DNA of 64,000 nt from Myxococcota bacterium (lineage in GTDB: Bacteria; Myxococcota_A; Bradymonadia; UBA7976; UBA1532). Numbering within the stretch: the stretch's first letter is position 1; each line of letters opens with the position of its first letter. The stretch lies in contig CAUJDF010000039.1 of NCBI GenBank assembly GCA_963169045.1, positions 248,001 to 312,000 of the forward strand, read 5' to 3'. Of this stretch, positions 17,256 through 26,172 are shown piece by piece. A program made the translations under genes and the position numbers. The notes beneath the pieces are model-generated. The model ran no database searches. It saw only the letters and a list, made by a program, of their open reading frames with translations, and was not told the origin of the DNA.

Positions 17256-17270
17256 CCAGTGAGAAATGCG

Positions 17271-17302
17271 AAAGCCCGGTCGCGAAAGCGGCCGGGCTTT
17301 TT
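17271..17302 (+). terminator. Rho-independent terminator of the initiator tRNA
   Basis: AAAGCCCGGTCGC-GAAA-GCGGCCGGGCTTTTT is a long GC-rich stem with a GNRA-type tetraloop and a run of five T, 15 bases after the tRNA CCA. It is the clearest intrinsic terminator in the window. Confidence 0.92.
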
Positions 17303-17417
17303 GCGTTTCGGGCCAGTCTTTGGCCACTGGGGCCACGCCCCGGGTGCAAAGCGGCGGGTCGGGTTTGCAGTCGCGCCACCGGCAACAGACCGGGCGCAGG
17401 GCGACGCGGCCAGGCCC

Positions 17418-17582
17418 GTCCAGCATGGCGACAAGTGGCGCATCCGCTGGTTCGACGAGAACGGCGGTCGGCAGCCCGCCGGCTCCGACAGCGACCGCGA
17501 GGCCGCGCTGGCCAGAGCGAAGCTGAGCGTCCAGGTCGACGAGGTGATGAAGGCGCTTCTCCAGCTGGTCTTGAGGTCTTGA
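17418..17582 (+). pseudogene. Tyrosine-integrase N-terminal remnant beside tRNA-fMet
   Basis: A 54-residue open segment reads VQHGDKWRIRWFDENGGRQP, then ends LSVQVDEVMKALLQLVLRS. The KWRIRWFDENGxRQ pattern followed by a DREAA-type helix is the arm-type DNA-binding strand-and-helix module at the start of many phage-type integrases. No start codon or SD site fits it, no core-binding or catalytic domain follows, and arsR begins 24 bases later. The 17303-17417 stretch before it shows no gene. It is best read as the scar of an element inserted at the tRNA 3' end. Confidence 0.6.
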
Positions 17583-17605
17583 TTCCAAAAAAGTAGAAGT
17601 AGCGT

Positions 17606-17914
17606 ATGGACGCGACGCTCGAACGACACGCGGCGCAGCTCGGTGCCCTCGGTCATCCCGTGCGCCTTCAGGTGCTGCGCTTCGTCGTGCGCTCCGGCGA
17701 CGGCGGCGCCCCGGCCGGCGAGATCCAGGCGCACGTCGATCTGCCGGCCTCAACGTTGAGCCACCACCTCAGGCGCCTCGTCGGCGCCGGCCTGCTGACC
17801 ACGCGAAGCGAACGAACCTTCCATTACTACGCGGCCGACTACGTCGCCCTGCGCGGCCTCACGGAATACCTCTGGGAGGACTGCTGCCGACAGGGCCGTG
17901 GCAGCTGCTGCTGA
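17606..17914 (+). CDS. arsR: ArsR/SmtB-family metalloregulator
   Basis: 102 residues. The winged helix-turn-helix is clear: LGHPVRLQVLRFVV, then LPASTLSHHLRRLVGAGLL and the wing TRSERTFHYYAAD. The classical metal site in the alpha-3 helix (ELCVC) is absent. Instead the C-terminus carries EDCCRQGRGSCC, four Cys that can form a trigonal As(III)/Sb(III) site as in other ArsR subclasses with relocated sites. It would repress the ars genes until arsenite binds. arsM follows 12 bases later. The upstream 24 bases are A-rich (CCAAAAAAGTAGAAGTAG) and probably contain the operator. Confidence 0.92.
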   Translation: MDATLERHAAQLGALGHPVRLQVLRFVVRSGDGGAPAGEIQAHVDLPASTLSHHLRRLVGAGLLTTRSERTFHYYAADYVALRGLTEYLWEDCCRQGRGSCC

Positions 17915-17926
17915 GGAGAGACGACG

Positions 17927-18772
17927 ATGGACCCGACGAAGGACAAGGGCGAGGCGCTGCGCGAGACCGTTCGCGAGCGGTACGGCCAGGCCGTGAAGGC
18001 CGTCCAGGGCGGCGCGAAGGCGTCGTGCTGCGGCTCGACGGCAGCCGTGGGGATCGGCGGCACCGACCCGATCACGCGCGACCTGTATGACATCGGCGAG
18101 GCGTCACAGGTGCCCGAGGAGGCCCTGCTGGCCTCGTTCGGCTGCGGCAACCCGACAGCGCTCGCCGAGCTGCACCCGGGCGAGGTCGTGCTCGACCTCG
18201 GCTCCGGCGGTGGCATCGACGTGCTGCTCTCGGCGAAGCGCGTCGGCCCCGAGGGCCGCGCCTACGGCCTCGACATGACCGACGAAATGCTCGACCTCGC
18301 GCGGCGCAACGCCGAGAAGGCCGGCGCCACCAACGTCGAGTTCGTGAAGGGCACCATCGAATCCATCCCGCTGGCCGATGCCTCGGTCGACGTGATCATC
18401 TCGAACTGCGTGATCAACTTGTCCGCCGACAAGGACCAGGTGCTGCGCGAGGCGTTTCGCGTCCTCCGACCCGGCGGCCGCTTCGCCGTGTCCGACGTGG
18501 TGATGCGCCGCGAGCTGCCGGAAGAGCTGCGCGCGTCGGTCGACCTGTGGACGGGCTGTGTCGCCGGGGCGCTGCTCGAGTCGGATTACGTGGAGAAGCT
18601 CGAGCGCGCCGGCTTCGCCGACGTCTCGATCGAACCGACGCGGATCTACTCGGCGGACGACGCCGCCGAGATGGCGTCGGGCGCGTGTTGTGGCGGTGAC
18701 CTCTCGGCGACGACCGCTGCGCTCGACGGCGCGGCGATGAGCGCCTTCATTCGGGCGCGGAAACCCGGCTGA
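17927..18772 (+). CDS. arsM: Arsenite S-adenosylmethionine methyltransferase
   Basis: 281 residues after a strong GAGGAGA site. The SAM-binding motif I is VLDLGSGGGIDVLL. The conserved Cys of arsenite methyltransferases are present: a Cys pair at 34-35, Cys73 in SFGCGNP, Cys161 in SNCVINLS and Cys211 in WTGCVAG. These bind As(III) and form the disulfide relay during methylation, which gives methylated, partly volatile arsenicals. An additional Cys pair occurs near the C-terminus (SGACCGG). Cytoplasmic. Second gene of arsR-arsM-acr3. Confidence 0.95.
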   Translation: MDPTKDKGEALRETVRERYGQAVKAVQGGAKASCCGSTAAVGIGGTDPITRDLYDIGEASQVPEEALLASFGCGNPTALAELHPGEVVLDLGSGGGIDVLLSAKRVGPEGRAYGLDMTDEMLDLARRNAEKAGATNVEFVKGTIESIPLADASVDVIISNCVINLSADKDQVLREAFRVLRPGGRFAVSDVVMRRELPEELRASVDLWTGCVAGALLESDYVEKLERAGFADVSIEPTRIYSADDAAEMASGACCGGDLSATTAALDGAAMSAFIRARKPG

Positions 18773-18888
18773 CGCCGGGGCGGCGCTCGCCGCGCTCGTG
18801 CGTTGCTTCGGGCCGGCGGCGAGCACGTGGAAGCGCCGAACGTGTGGGTCCTCTTCGCTCCCTGAACTACTGAACGGGATTCACCCAG

Positions 18889-19980
18889 ATGTCTGCCACG
18901 ACCCGAAGACTGTCGTTCCTCGACCGCTATCTGACGCTCTGGATCTTCGCGGCGATGGGCATGGGGGTGGCGCTCGGCCACACCGTTCCGGGCATCGCTT
19001 CGTTCCTCCATCGCTTCGAGGTGGGGACGACCAACATTCCCCTTGCGATCGGGCTCATCCTGATGATGTACCCGCCCCTCGCGAAGGTCCGATACGAGGA
19101 GCTGCGGGGGGTCTTTCGCGACCGACGCATCCTCGCCCTGTCGCTCGTCCAGAACTGGGTCATCGGTCCGATGCTGATGTTCGGGCTGGCGGTCGTGTTC
19201 CTGCGTGACCAGCCGGAGTACATGACCGGCCTCATCCTCGTCGGCCTGGCGCGCTGCATCGCGATGGTGCTCGTCTGGAACGAGCTCGCCTGCGGGAGCA
19301 GCGAGTACGCCGCCGGGCTCGTCGCCTTCAACAGCATCTTCCAGGTGCTGTTCTTCAGCGTCTTTGCGTGGCTCTTCATCACCGTGCTGCCGCCGGTCTT
19401 CGGGCTCGAGGGGAGCGTCGTCGACGTCAGCATCGGCGAGATCTTCCAAAGCGTGATGATCTACCTCGGCATTCCGTTCGCCGCCGGCTTCGTCTCGCGT
19501 CTCGTCCTGCGTCGCCGGTTCGGCGACGCCTGGTACGCGCAGCGCTTTCTCCCGCGCATCGCGCCGATCACGCTGATCGCGCTCCTCGCCACGATCGTCC
19601 TGATGTTCAGCTTCAAGGGCGAGGTCATCGTCCGCATTCCGCTCGACGTGCTGCGGATCGCCATCCCGCTGGTGATCTACTTTGCGCTGATGTTCCTCGT
19701 GAGCTTCCTCTTGGCCTGGAAGCTCGGTGCGGACTATCCGCGGACCGCGACGCTGTCGTTCACCGCCGCCGGCAACAACTTCGAGCTGGCCATCGCCGTG
19801 GCGATCGCCGTGTTCGGCCTGCAGTCGGGCGTCGCCTTCGCGGCGGTCGTCGGGCCGCTCGTCGAAGTGCCCGCGCTCATCGGGCTCGTCTCGGTCTCGC
19901 TCGCGCTCCGGCGCCGGCTGTTTCCGGCGGAGGTCGCGGCGGGAGGCCCGGCGCCGAGCCGCGAGGGGATGCGGTCATGA
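18889..19980 (+). CDS. acr3: Arsenite efflux permease, ACR3 family
   Basis: 363 residues with about ten membrane helices. The ACR3 signature is clear: [17 protein letters not shown] with the essential Cys123 in helix 4, and later [19 protein letters not shown]. The permease exports arsenite using the proton gradient. The 116-base gap after arsM shows no gene and could carry a second promoter. Its stop overlaps ATGACGCAGTCC at 19977, which opens a 23-codon reading frame that collides with the convergent gene and is likely the stump of a lost ars gene. Confidence 0.95.
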   Translation: MSATTRRLSFLDRYLTLWIFAAMGMGVALGHTVPGIASFLHRFEVGTTNIPLAIGLILMMYPPLAKVRYEELRGVFRDRRILALSLVQNWVIGPMLMFGLAVVFLRDQPEYMTGLILVGLARCIAMVLVWNELACGSSEYAAGLVAFNSIFQVLFFSVFAWLFITVLPPVFGLEGSVVDVSIGEIFQSVMIYLGIPFAAGFVSRLVLRRRFGDAWYAQRFLPRIAPITLIALLATIVLMFSFKGEVIVRIPLDVLRIAIPLVIYFALMFLVSFLLAWKLGADYPRTATLSFTAAGNNFELAIAVAIAVFGLQSGVAFAAVVGPLVEVPALIGLVSVSLALRRRLFPAEVAAGGPAPSREGMRS

Positions 19981-20013
19981 CGCAGTCCGACGAAGCCCGG
20001 GGCAACTGGCGCC

Positions 20014-21096
20014 TCAGGGCATGGCGCCGTGCGGGTGCAGGCACGTGATGCCGTTCGGGCCGTCGCCGACGGGGACCGTGCCGGCGACTTCGCCGTCGGC
20101 CACGTCGACGCGCTGCACGCTCCCGTCGACGAGGAGCGTCACCCACACCGAGGCGCCGTCGGGTGTCACCACGACGCCGTGCGGTCCCTCACCGACGGGG
20201 ACGCTCGCGAGGACCTCGCCCGTGGCGGCGTCGAGGCGAAAGAGCGTGCGCCCGGCGGGGCGGTCGAGCAGGACGCCCTGGTCCGCGACCCAGACGCTCC
20301 CGCCGTCGGGGTGCGGATAGATCTGGAGCGGGCCGGCGCTGTCCGGGGGCAGGTCGAAGAGGCGCACCGCGTCGGTCGCGAGATCGAGCCGCGCCACCTG
20401 CCGCGTGTCGAAGAGCGTGGCGAAGGCCGCCGAGCCGTCGGGCAGGACGGCGGTCTGCACCGCGACGCCGGGCAGGTCGTGGGCGGTCACGGCGCCCGTC
20501 ACCGTGTCGACCACGTGCAGCGATCCGTCGCCCATGCCGGCGACCACGAGGCGCCCGCCGTCCGGCGTGAGGCGCGCGCCGTGCGGGCCGCTGCCCCGGG
20601 CGAGGTCGACGCGCCGTCGCACGGCGCCGCGCTCGAGGTCGACCACCAGGACCACGTCCGCCTGGTTGGCGGTCACGAATGCGCGCGGCCCGTCCAGCAC
20701 CACGTGGGCGATGTGGAGGGCGCGGCCGAGCGGGATGCGCCGGATCACGGCGCCCGTCTCGAGGTCCACGCCGACGAGCTCGTCGGGGAGCGGCATGCTC
20801 ACGTGGCCGCCGTGCGCGCCGGCGGGCATGGTCGTCGCCCAGACGGTGCGGCCGTCGGGGGCGCCCTGGACGTTGTGGATCGCGTACGGGATCCGCATGC
20901 CCTCCACCACGGGGGAGATGTCGACGCGCCGGACGACGCGGCCGGTGACCTGGTCGATGACGGCGAGGACGCCCTCCGCTTCGACGGCGGCGACGATGTG
21001 GCCCTCGTGCGGCGACGCCTCGTCGTCGGGCGCCGCGTCGTCGCAGGCGGCGAGCGCCGCCGCCAGGAGCGCGGCGAAACGGAGCGAACGGTTCAT
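20014..21096 (-). CDS. YncE-like beta-propeller lipoprotein
   Basis: 360 residues. The signal peptide ends in lipobox LAAC and is followed by an acidic, His-containing linker (DDEASPHEGH). The mature part is made of repeating blades (VDLETGAVIRRIPLG, LTPDGGRLVVAGMGDGSLHV, VTPDGASVWVTLLVDGSV), a 40-residue periodicity like YncE and YVTN-type seven-bladed propellers. Conserved PHG tripeptides recur in four blades (GSGPHGARL, GEGPHGVVV, GDGPNGI). Function unknown; surface or periplasmic. It lies between the ars and cus operons, convergent with acr3, and may receive read-through from cusA. Confidence 0.85.
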   Translation of the reverse strand: MNRSLRFAALLAAALAACDDAAPDDEASPHEGHIVAAVEAEGVLAVIDQVTGRVVRRVDISPVVEGMRIPYAIHNVQGAPDGRTVWATTMPAGAHGGHVSMPLPDELVGVDLETGAVIRRIPLGRALHIAHVVLDGPRAFVTANQADVVLVVDLERGAVRRRVDLARGSGPHGARLTPDGGRLVVAGMGDGSLHVVDTVTGAVTAHDLPGVAVQTAVLPDGSAAFATLFDTRQVARLDLATDAVRLFDLPPDSAGPLQIYPHPDGGSVWVADQGVLLDRPAGRTLFRLDAATGEVLASVPVGEGPHGVVVTPDGASVWVTLLVDGSVQRVDVADGEVAGTVPVGDGPNGITCLHPHGAMP

Positions 21097-21236
21097 CGGC
21101 GGATTCCTTCTCGGGTGCCGCGACATCATGCGGCGAGGGGACGGGCGCTCCGCATCCGTCAGGCGGCGGTGTCGGTCCCTGCAGCCAGGCTCGCCGTGCC
21201 GCCGCGCGGGGCGGCCGAGACGCTCGAGAACGTGTC

Positions 21237-21285
21237 GCGCGCTCTCCGAAGCGTCTCGGACGCTCTCCAATCTCGGAGGGCGCGC
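21237..21285 (-). terminator. Nested hairpin after cusA
   Basis: GCGCGCTCTCCGA (21237-21249) pairs with TCGGAGGGCGCGC (21273-21285) with one wobble. Inside it AGCGTC-TCG-GACGCT forms a second stem. It starts nine bases after the cusA stop and probably ends the cus transcript. Confidence 0.6.
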
Positions 21286-21293
21286 GACCGGGC

Positions 21294-24200
21294 TCACGCG
21301 GAGTCGGCGAGCGTCTCGGTGGCGGTCTCGGGCGCTTCCCGGGGCAGGTGGCGGCCCTTCCAGAGCGCGAACAGCGCCGGGTACACGGTCAGCTCGAGCA
21401 GGAAGGATGTCACGAGCCCGCCGACCATCGGCGCCGCGATGCGCTTCATGACATCCGCGCCGGCGCCCGTGCTCCACAGCACCGGCAACAGACCGATCAT
21501 GTCGGTCATCACGGTCATCAGCTTCGGGCGGATGCGCTGTGCCGCCCCTTCGACGATGACGTCGCGCAGGTCCGCGCGTGTGCGCAGCGTGCCGGCGGCC
21601 TCGCGCCGTTTGTGGGAGAGCGTGAGGTACAGCAGCATCACGACGCCCGTCTCGGCGTCGACGCCGGCGAGCGCGATGAGGCCGACCCACACGGCCACGC
21701 TCATGTTGTAGTCGAGCAGGTAGAGCAGCCAGACGGCGCCGATGAGCGAGAAGGGGACGGCGAGCATCACGATGCCCGTTTCGACGAGCGACTTCGTGTT
21801 CAGGTACAGCAGCACGAAGACCAGCAGCAGCGTCGCGGGCACGACGAGCAGCAGGCGCTCGCGGGCGCGCTCGAGGTACTTGAACTGGCCGACGTACTCG
21901 AGGCGGATGCCTTCGGGCAGCTCGAGGCCGGCGACGGCGGCGCGCGCGTCGGCGACGTAGTCGGCGATGGGGCGGTCGGTGTCGACGAAGACGAAGCCGA
22001 CGACCTTGCCGTCCTCGCTGCGGATCATGGGCGGCCCGGTGACGGCGCGCAGGTCGGCCACCTGCGACAGCGGGATCTGCGCGCCGCCGGGCGTGGCGAC
22101 GAGCACGCGGCCGAGCGCCGCCGGATCGTCCCGGAACTCGCGCGCGTAGCTCACGTTGATGGGATACCGCTCGCGGCCCTCGACGGTCTCGGCGACGTTC
22201 ATGCCGCCGATGGCCGTCTGGACCATCTCGTTGACGTCACCGACGTTGAGCCCATGACGCGCTGCTTCTTCCCGGTTCACCCGAACATCGAGATAGAAGC
22301 CGCCGGTGGAGCGCTCGGCGAAGGCGCTGCGCGTCCCCGGGACGTTCGCCACGGCCTGCTCGATGGCGAGCGCGGCGCGCTCGATCGTGGGCAGGTCGTC
22401 GCCGAAGACCTGGATGCCGAGCGGGCTGCGCACGCCGGTCGCCAGCATCTCGGTGCGGGTTTGGATCGGCATCCACCAGATGTTCGGCATGCCGGGGACG
22501 CGCACCTTCTCGTCCATCTCGGCGATGAGACGGTCCCAGGTCATGCCTTCGCGCCACTCGCTGCGCGGCTTGAGCATGACCGTCGTCTCCGCCATGCCGA
22601 TGGGCGCCGGATCCGTCGGGGTCTCGGCGCGTCCCATCTTGCCGAAGACGCTCTCCACCTCCGGGAACTTCTTCAGCTCGCGGTCGAGCACCTGGATGGC
22701 GTTGACCGCCTCGGTCATCGACATGCCCGGCGGCGCCGATGGCATGTGCAGGATGGCACCCTCGTTGAGCGGCGGCATGAACTCGTTGCCGAGGCGCAGG
22801 AAGGCGGGGACGGTGAAGACCATGGCCGCGATCGCGCCGCCGATGACGAGCATCCGGTGGCGGATGACGAAGCGCACCACCGGCGTGTAGAGCGCGACCA
22901 GCCAGCGGTTGAGCAGGTTGTGCTCCTCCTTGGCGATGCGGCCGCGGATGAAGAGCGCCGCCAGCGCCGGGGCCAACGTCACCGCGAGCACGGCGCCGAA
23001 CGCCATCGACCACGACTTGGTGAAGGCCAGCGGCTTGAACAGACGGCCCTCGCTGCCCTCGAGCGTGAAGACGGGCAGGAAGGCGACGGTGATCACGAGC
23101 AGCGAGAAGAAGAGGGACGGCCCCACCTCCTGCATCGCGGCGATGACGACGCCGCGGCGCTGCTCGGGCGGACCGTGCCAGTCCTCGAGGCGCTTGTGGA
23201 CGTTCTCGACCATGACGACCGAGGCGTCCACCGCCGCACCGACGGCGACGATGATGCCGCCGAGAGACATGATGTTGATGGTCAGGCCCTGGTAGAGCAT
23301 GGGGATGAACGCCAGCAGCACGCCGAGCGGCAGGATCAGGATGGGGACGAGCGCGCTGCGCACGTGCATGAGGAACAGGAAGATGACCAGGCTGACGACG
23401 ACCAGCTCTTCGATCAGGCTGTGGGTGAGCGTGTCGATCGAGGCGTGGATGAGCTCGGAGCGGTCGTAGGTGGTGACGATGCGCACGCCCTCGGGCAGCG
23501 TCTTCTGCACCTCGGCGATGCGCGCCTTCACCCCCTCGATCACGTCGAGGGCGTTCTCGCCGTAGCGCATCACCACGATGCCGCCGACGACCTCGCCCTT
23601 GCCGTCCAGCTCGGCGAACCCGCGCCGCTGGTCGGGTCCGACGACGACCTGGCCGACGTCGCGCACGTGGATGGCCGTGCCGTCGCGGGCCAGCTTCACC
23701 GCCACGCTCTCGAGGTCGGCCGGGCTGCGCACGTAGCCGCGGCCGCGGATCATGTGCTCGTGGCCGGCGATCTCGATGACGCGGCCGCCGACGTCCTCGT
23801 TCGACAGGCGCACGGCGCGCGTGACCTCGGGGACGGCGACGCCGTAGGCCAGCAGCTTCTGGGGGTCGAGCTGGATCTGGTACTGCTTGACGAAGCCGCC
23901 GACCGGCGCGACCTCGGCCACGCCCTCGACGCTCGACAGCGCGTAGCGGACGTTCCAGTCCTGGAGCGATCGCAGCTGTTGCAGGTCGAGGCGGCCGCCG
24001 TCGTCGACGAGCGCGTACTGGAAGACCCAGCCGACGCCGGAGGCATCCGGGCCGAGCATCGGTGTGACGCCCGCGGGCAGGCGCGCGGTGGCCCCGCTGA
24101 GATACTCGAGCACGCGGCTGCGAGCCCAGTAGATGTCGGTGCCGTCCTCGAAGATGACGTAGATGAACGACATGCCGAACATCGACTGGCCGCGGACGGA

Positions 24201-24464
24201 CTGCACGCCGGGGGCGGCCACGAGCGACGAAGAGATGGGATAGGTGATCTGGTCCTCGACCAGGTCCGGGCTGCGACCCTCCCATTCGGTGAAGACGATG
24301 ACCTGGGTGTCCGACAGATCGGGGATGGCATCGAGCGGCGCCTGGCGAAGGGACAGGAAGCCCCAGACGCCGAGCGCCGCCGACAGCAGGATCGTCAGGA
24401 ACGGGTTGCGCGCGCAGCCGGCGATCACGCGGCCGACGAGGCCGCCCTGTTCAGTGGCCGCCAT
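21294..24464 (-). CDS. cusA: CusA-type heavy-metal RND efflux pump
   Basis: 1056 residues, the full length for HME-RND pumps. Residues 15-35 are the first helix, followed by APLDAIPDLSDTQVIV, the HME N-terminal signature. Helix 4 contains GGIIVAVGAAVDASVVMVEN, and the proton relay lies in GVDAETGVVMLLYL. Periplasmic Met-bearing segments TRTEMLATGVRSPLG and PPGMSMTEA match the methionine ladder that moves Cu(I) and Ag(I) in CusA. The start codon lies 14 bases inside the cusB coding end, so the two are coupled. Last gene of the cus operon. Confidence 0.96.
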   Translation of the reverse strand: MAATEQGGLVGRVIAGCARNPFLTILLSAALGVWGFLSLRQAPLDAIPDLSDTQVIVFTEWEGRSPDLVEDQITYPISSSLVAAPGVQSVRGQSMFGMSFIYVIFEDGTDIYWARSRVLEYLSGATARLPAGVTPMLGPDASGVGWVFQYALVDDGGRLDLQQLRSLQDWNVRYALSSVEGVAEVAPVGGFVKQYQIQLDPQKLLAYGVAVPEVTRAVRLSNEDVGGRVIEIAGHEHMIRGRGYVRSPADLESVAVKLARDGTAIHVRDVGQVVVGPDQRRGFAELDGKGEVVGGIVVMRYGENALDVIEGVKARIAEVQKTLPEGVRIVTTYDRSELIHASIDTLTHSLIEELVVVSLVIFLFLMHVRSALVPILILPLGVLLAFIPMLYQGLTINIMSLGGIIVAVGAAVDASVVMVENVHKRLEDWHGPPEQRRGVVIAAMQEVGPSLFFSLLVITVAFLPVFTLEGSEGRLFKPLAFTKSWSMAFGAVLAVTLAPALAALFIRGRIAKEEHNLLNRWLVALYTPVVRFVIRHRMLVIGGAIAAMVFTVPAFLRLGNEFMPPLNEGAILHMPSAPPGMSMTEAVNAIQVLDRELKKFPEVESVFGKMGRAETPTDPAPIGMAETTVMLKPRSEWREGMTWDRLIAEMDEKVRVPGMPNIWWMPIQTRTEMLATGVRSPLGIQVFGDDLPTIERAALAIEQAVANVPGTRSAFAERSTGGFYLDVRVNREEAARHGLNVGDVNEMVQTAIGGMNVAETVEGRERYPINVSYAREFRDDPAALGRVLVATPGGAQIPLSQVADLRAVTGPPMIRSEDGKVVGFVFVDTDRPIADYVADARAAVAGLELPEGIRLEYVGQFKYLERARERLLLVVPATLLLVFVLLYLNTKSLVETGIVMLAVPFSLIGAVWLLYLLDYNMSVAVWVGLIALAGVDAETGVVMLLYLTLSHKRREAAGTLRTRADLRDVIVEGAAQRIRPKLMTVMTDMIGLLPVLWSTGAGADVMKRIAAPMVGGLVTSFLLELTVYPALFALWKGRHLPREAPETATETLADSA

Positions 24465-26172
24465 GGTCGTTCTCGCTCCAGTAGGTGGCCGCCGCGCGGA
24501 TGCGGCTCTCGGCGGCGACGAGGAAGTTGCCCGAGGTGACGATCACCTGACCCTCCTCGAGGCCGTCGCGCACCTCGTACCAGCCGTCGGCCTTGGCGCC
24601 GAGCCGGACCTCCTGCGGGCGTAGCCGGCCCTCGCCGAGATCGACGAAGACGAGGCGCCGCTCCCCGGTATAGAGCACGGCGCTCTCGGGGATGCGCAGC
24701 CGCTCGCCGTGATCGACGGCGAGGTTCACGGTGGCGTACATCGCCGGCTTGAGGGTGCCGGCGGGGTTGGGCAGCTCGACGCGGACGCGGGCGGTCCGCG
24801 TTGTCGCGTCCAGCTCGGGGTAGACGTAGGCGACCTTGCCGTCGAACGTGGCGCCGTCGAGGTGGGCCAGGGAGACCCGCGCCGGCTGGCCCACGCGCAC
24901 GTCGCCGAGGTCCGCCTCGTACACGTCGGCCTCGACCCACACGCGGTCGAGCGCCGCGATGCGGTAGAGCCGCTGGCCGGGCATGACCGCGGCGCCGGCG
25001 ACGACGTCCTTCTGGATGACCACGCCGCCCGCCGGCGCCAGGAACGGCACCGCCTCGAGCGGCGCGCCGCGCTGCGCCAGGTCGCGGATCTGGGCCGCGG
25101 AGAGGTCCCAGAGGCGCAGGCGGACCTCCGCCGCCTGGACGAGGCCGTCCATGCGCTCGCCGCCCGCCTCGCGCGTCCGCAGGGCGAGCAGATACTCCTG
25201 CTGCGCGGCGTACAGCTCGGGGCTGTAGACCGTGAACATGCGCTGGCCCTTGCGGACGACCTGGCCGGTGGCGTTGACGTCGAGGTCGCGGATCCAGCCC
25301 TGCAGCTTGAGCGTGACGTCGCGCAGGGTGCGCTCGTCCCAGGTGACGCGGCCGGCGGCGCGGATCTCGCGGCGGATGGGGCCGCGCGCGACGGGCGCCG
25401 TGCGCACGCCGATCTCCTGGCGGCGGACCGGATCGATGAGGACGAGCCCGCCCTCGGTCTCGCCGCGGGTGACCGGCGTCAGGTCCATCCCGCAGATCGG
25501 GCACTTGCCGGGCCCGGACTGCTGCACCGAGGGGTGCATCGGGCAGGTGTAGAAGGCGATCTCGCCGTCGGCGTGGGCGTGGTCGGCGGCGGCCCACTCG
25601 CTCGCGCCGCCGCAGGTGAGCATCTTCGGGCCCATGTACGGGTTCTCGATGGACGCGCCGCGCTGGAGCCACTTCTGGTAGCCGGGCGACATCGGGCACT
25701 CGAAGAGGTGCCAGCCCTCACGCAGGCGCGGCTCGGCCTCGGCGACGGCGACCAGCGCGCGGCTGACGTCGCCGAACGCGACGCGGGCGGCGCCGAGCTC
25801 CGGGGCGGCGGCGAGGCGCTCCGCGGCGGTGGCGCCCTCCTCGAGCGCGTGGACGAGCGGCGCCGGCGCGGTGCTCACCGCGGTCCGCGTCGCCCGCATC
25901 GCGTCGGCGATGGCGCGCGCGTGGGCCGCGAGGCCGTCCACCTTGTCGGCGGCGAGCAGCGCGCGGGCCTCCTCCTGGGCGGCGAGGGCGCGGCGCGCCG
26001 TCTGAAGGGCGGCGTCCGTGAGCACGGGCGGGGCCGCGGGGGCCGACGAGGCCGGCGCGGCGGCGGCGGGCACCCGGCCCGGGCGGAACCAGTCGACGAG
26101 CGCGCCGCGGTAGGCGATGGCGGCGGTGGCGGCGCCCGCCAGGACGAATACCGGAACGATCCAGCGCCTCAT
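24451..26172 (-). CDS. cusB: CusB-type periplasmic adaptor with DUF3347 and heavy-metal-binding domains
   Basis: 573 residues. One N-terminal helix anchors it. Residues 50-200 fit DUF3347 (LAAHARAIADAM, then FECPMSPGYQKWLQ and NPYMGPKMLTCGG). A short heavy-metal-binding domain follows at about 210-235 (YTCPMHP, GKCPICGMDL). The remainder is the HlyD-like adaptor: GRVTWDERTL barrel, lipoyl pieces and a helical hairpin around EYLLALRTREAGG. It bridges CusA and CusC. The Cys and Met in the two added domains could hand metal to the pump. The ATG overlaps the cusC stop (ATGA). Confidence 0.94.
   Translation of the reverse strand: MRRWIVPVFVLAGAATAAIAYRGALVDWFRPGRVPAAAAPASSAPAAPPVLTDAALQTARRALAAQEEARALLAADKVDGLAAHARAIADAMRATRTAVSTAPAPLVHALEEGATAAERLAAAPELGAARVAFGDVSRALVAVAEAEPRLREGWHLFECPMSPGYQKWLQRGASIENPYMGPKMLTCGGASEWAAADHAHADGEIAFYTCPMHPSVQQSGPGKCPICGMDLTPVTRGETEGGLVLIDPVRRQEIGVRTAPVARGPIRREIRAAGRVTWDERTLRDVTLKLQGWIRDLDVNATGQVVRKGQRMFTVYSPELYAAQQEYLLALRTREAGGERMDGLVQAAEVRLRLWDLSAAQIRDLAQRGAPLEAVPFLAPAGGVVIQKDVVAGAAVMPGQRLYRIAALDRVWVEADVYEADLGDVRVGQPARVSLAHLDGATFDGKVAYVYPELDATTRTARVRVELPNPAGTLKPAMYATVNLAVDHGERLRIPESAVLYTGERRLVFVDLGEGRLRPQEVRLGAKADGWYEVRDGLEEGQVIVTSGNFLVAAESRIRAAATYWSENDHGGH

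Noticed and set aside
19977-20048. 23-codon frame starting ATGACGCAGTCC after acr3
   Set aside because: Too short, collides with the convergent gene, and shows no domain; at most the stump of a lost ars gene.
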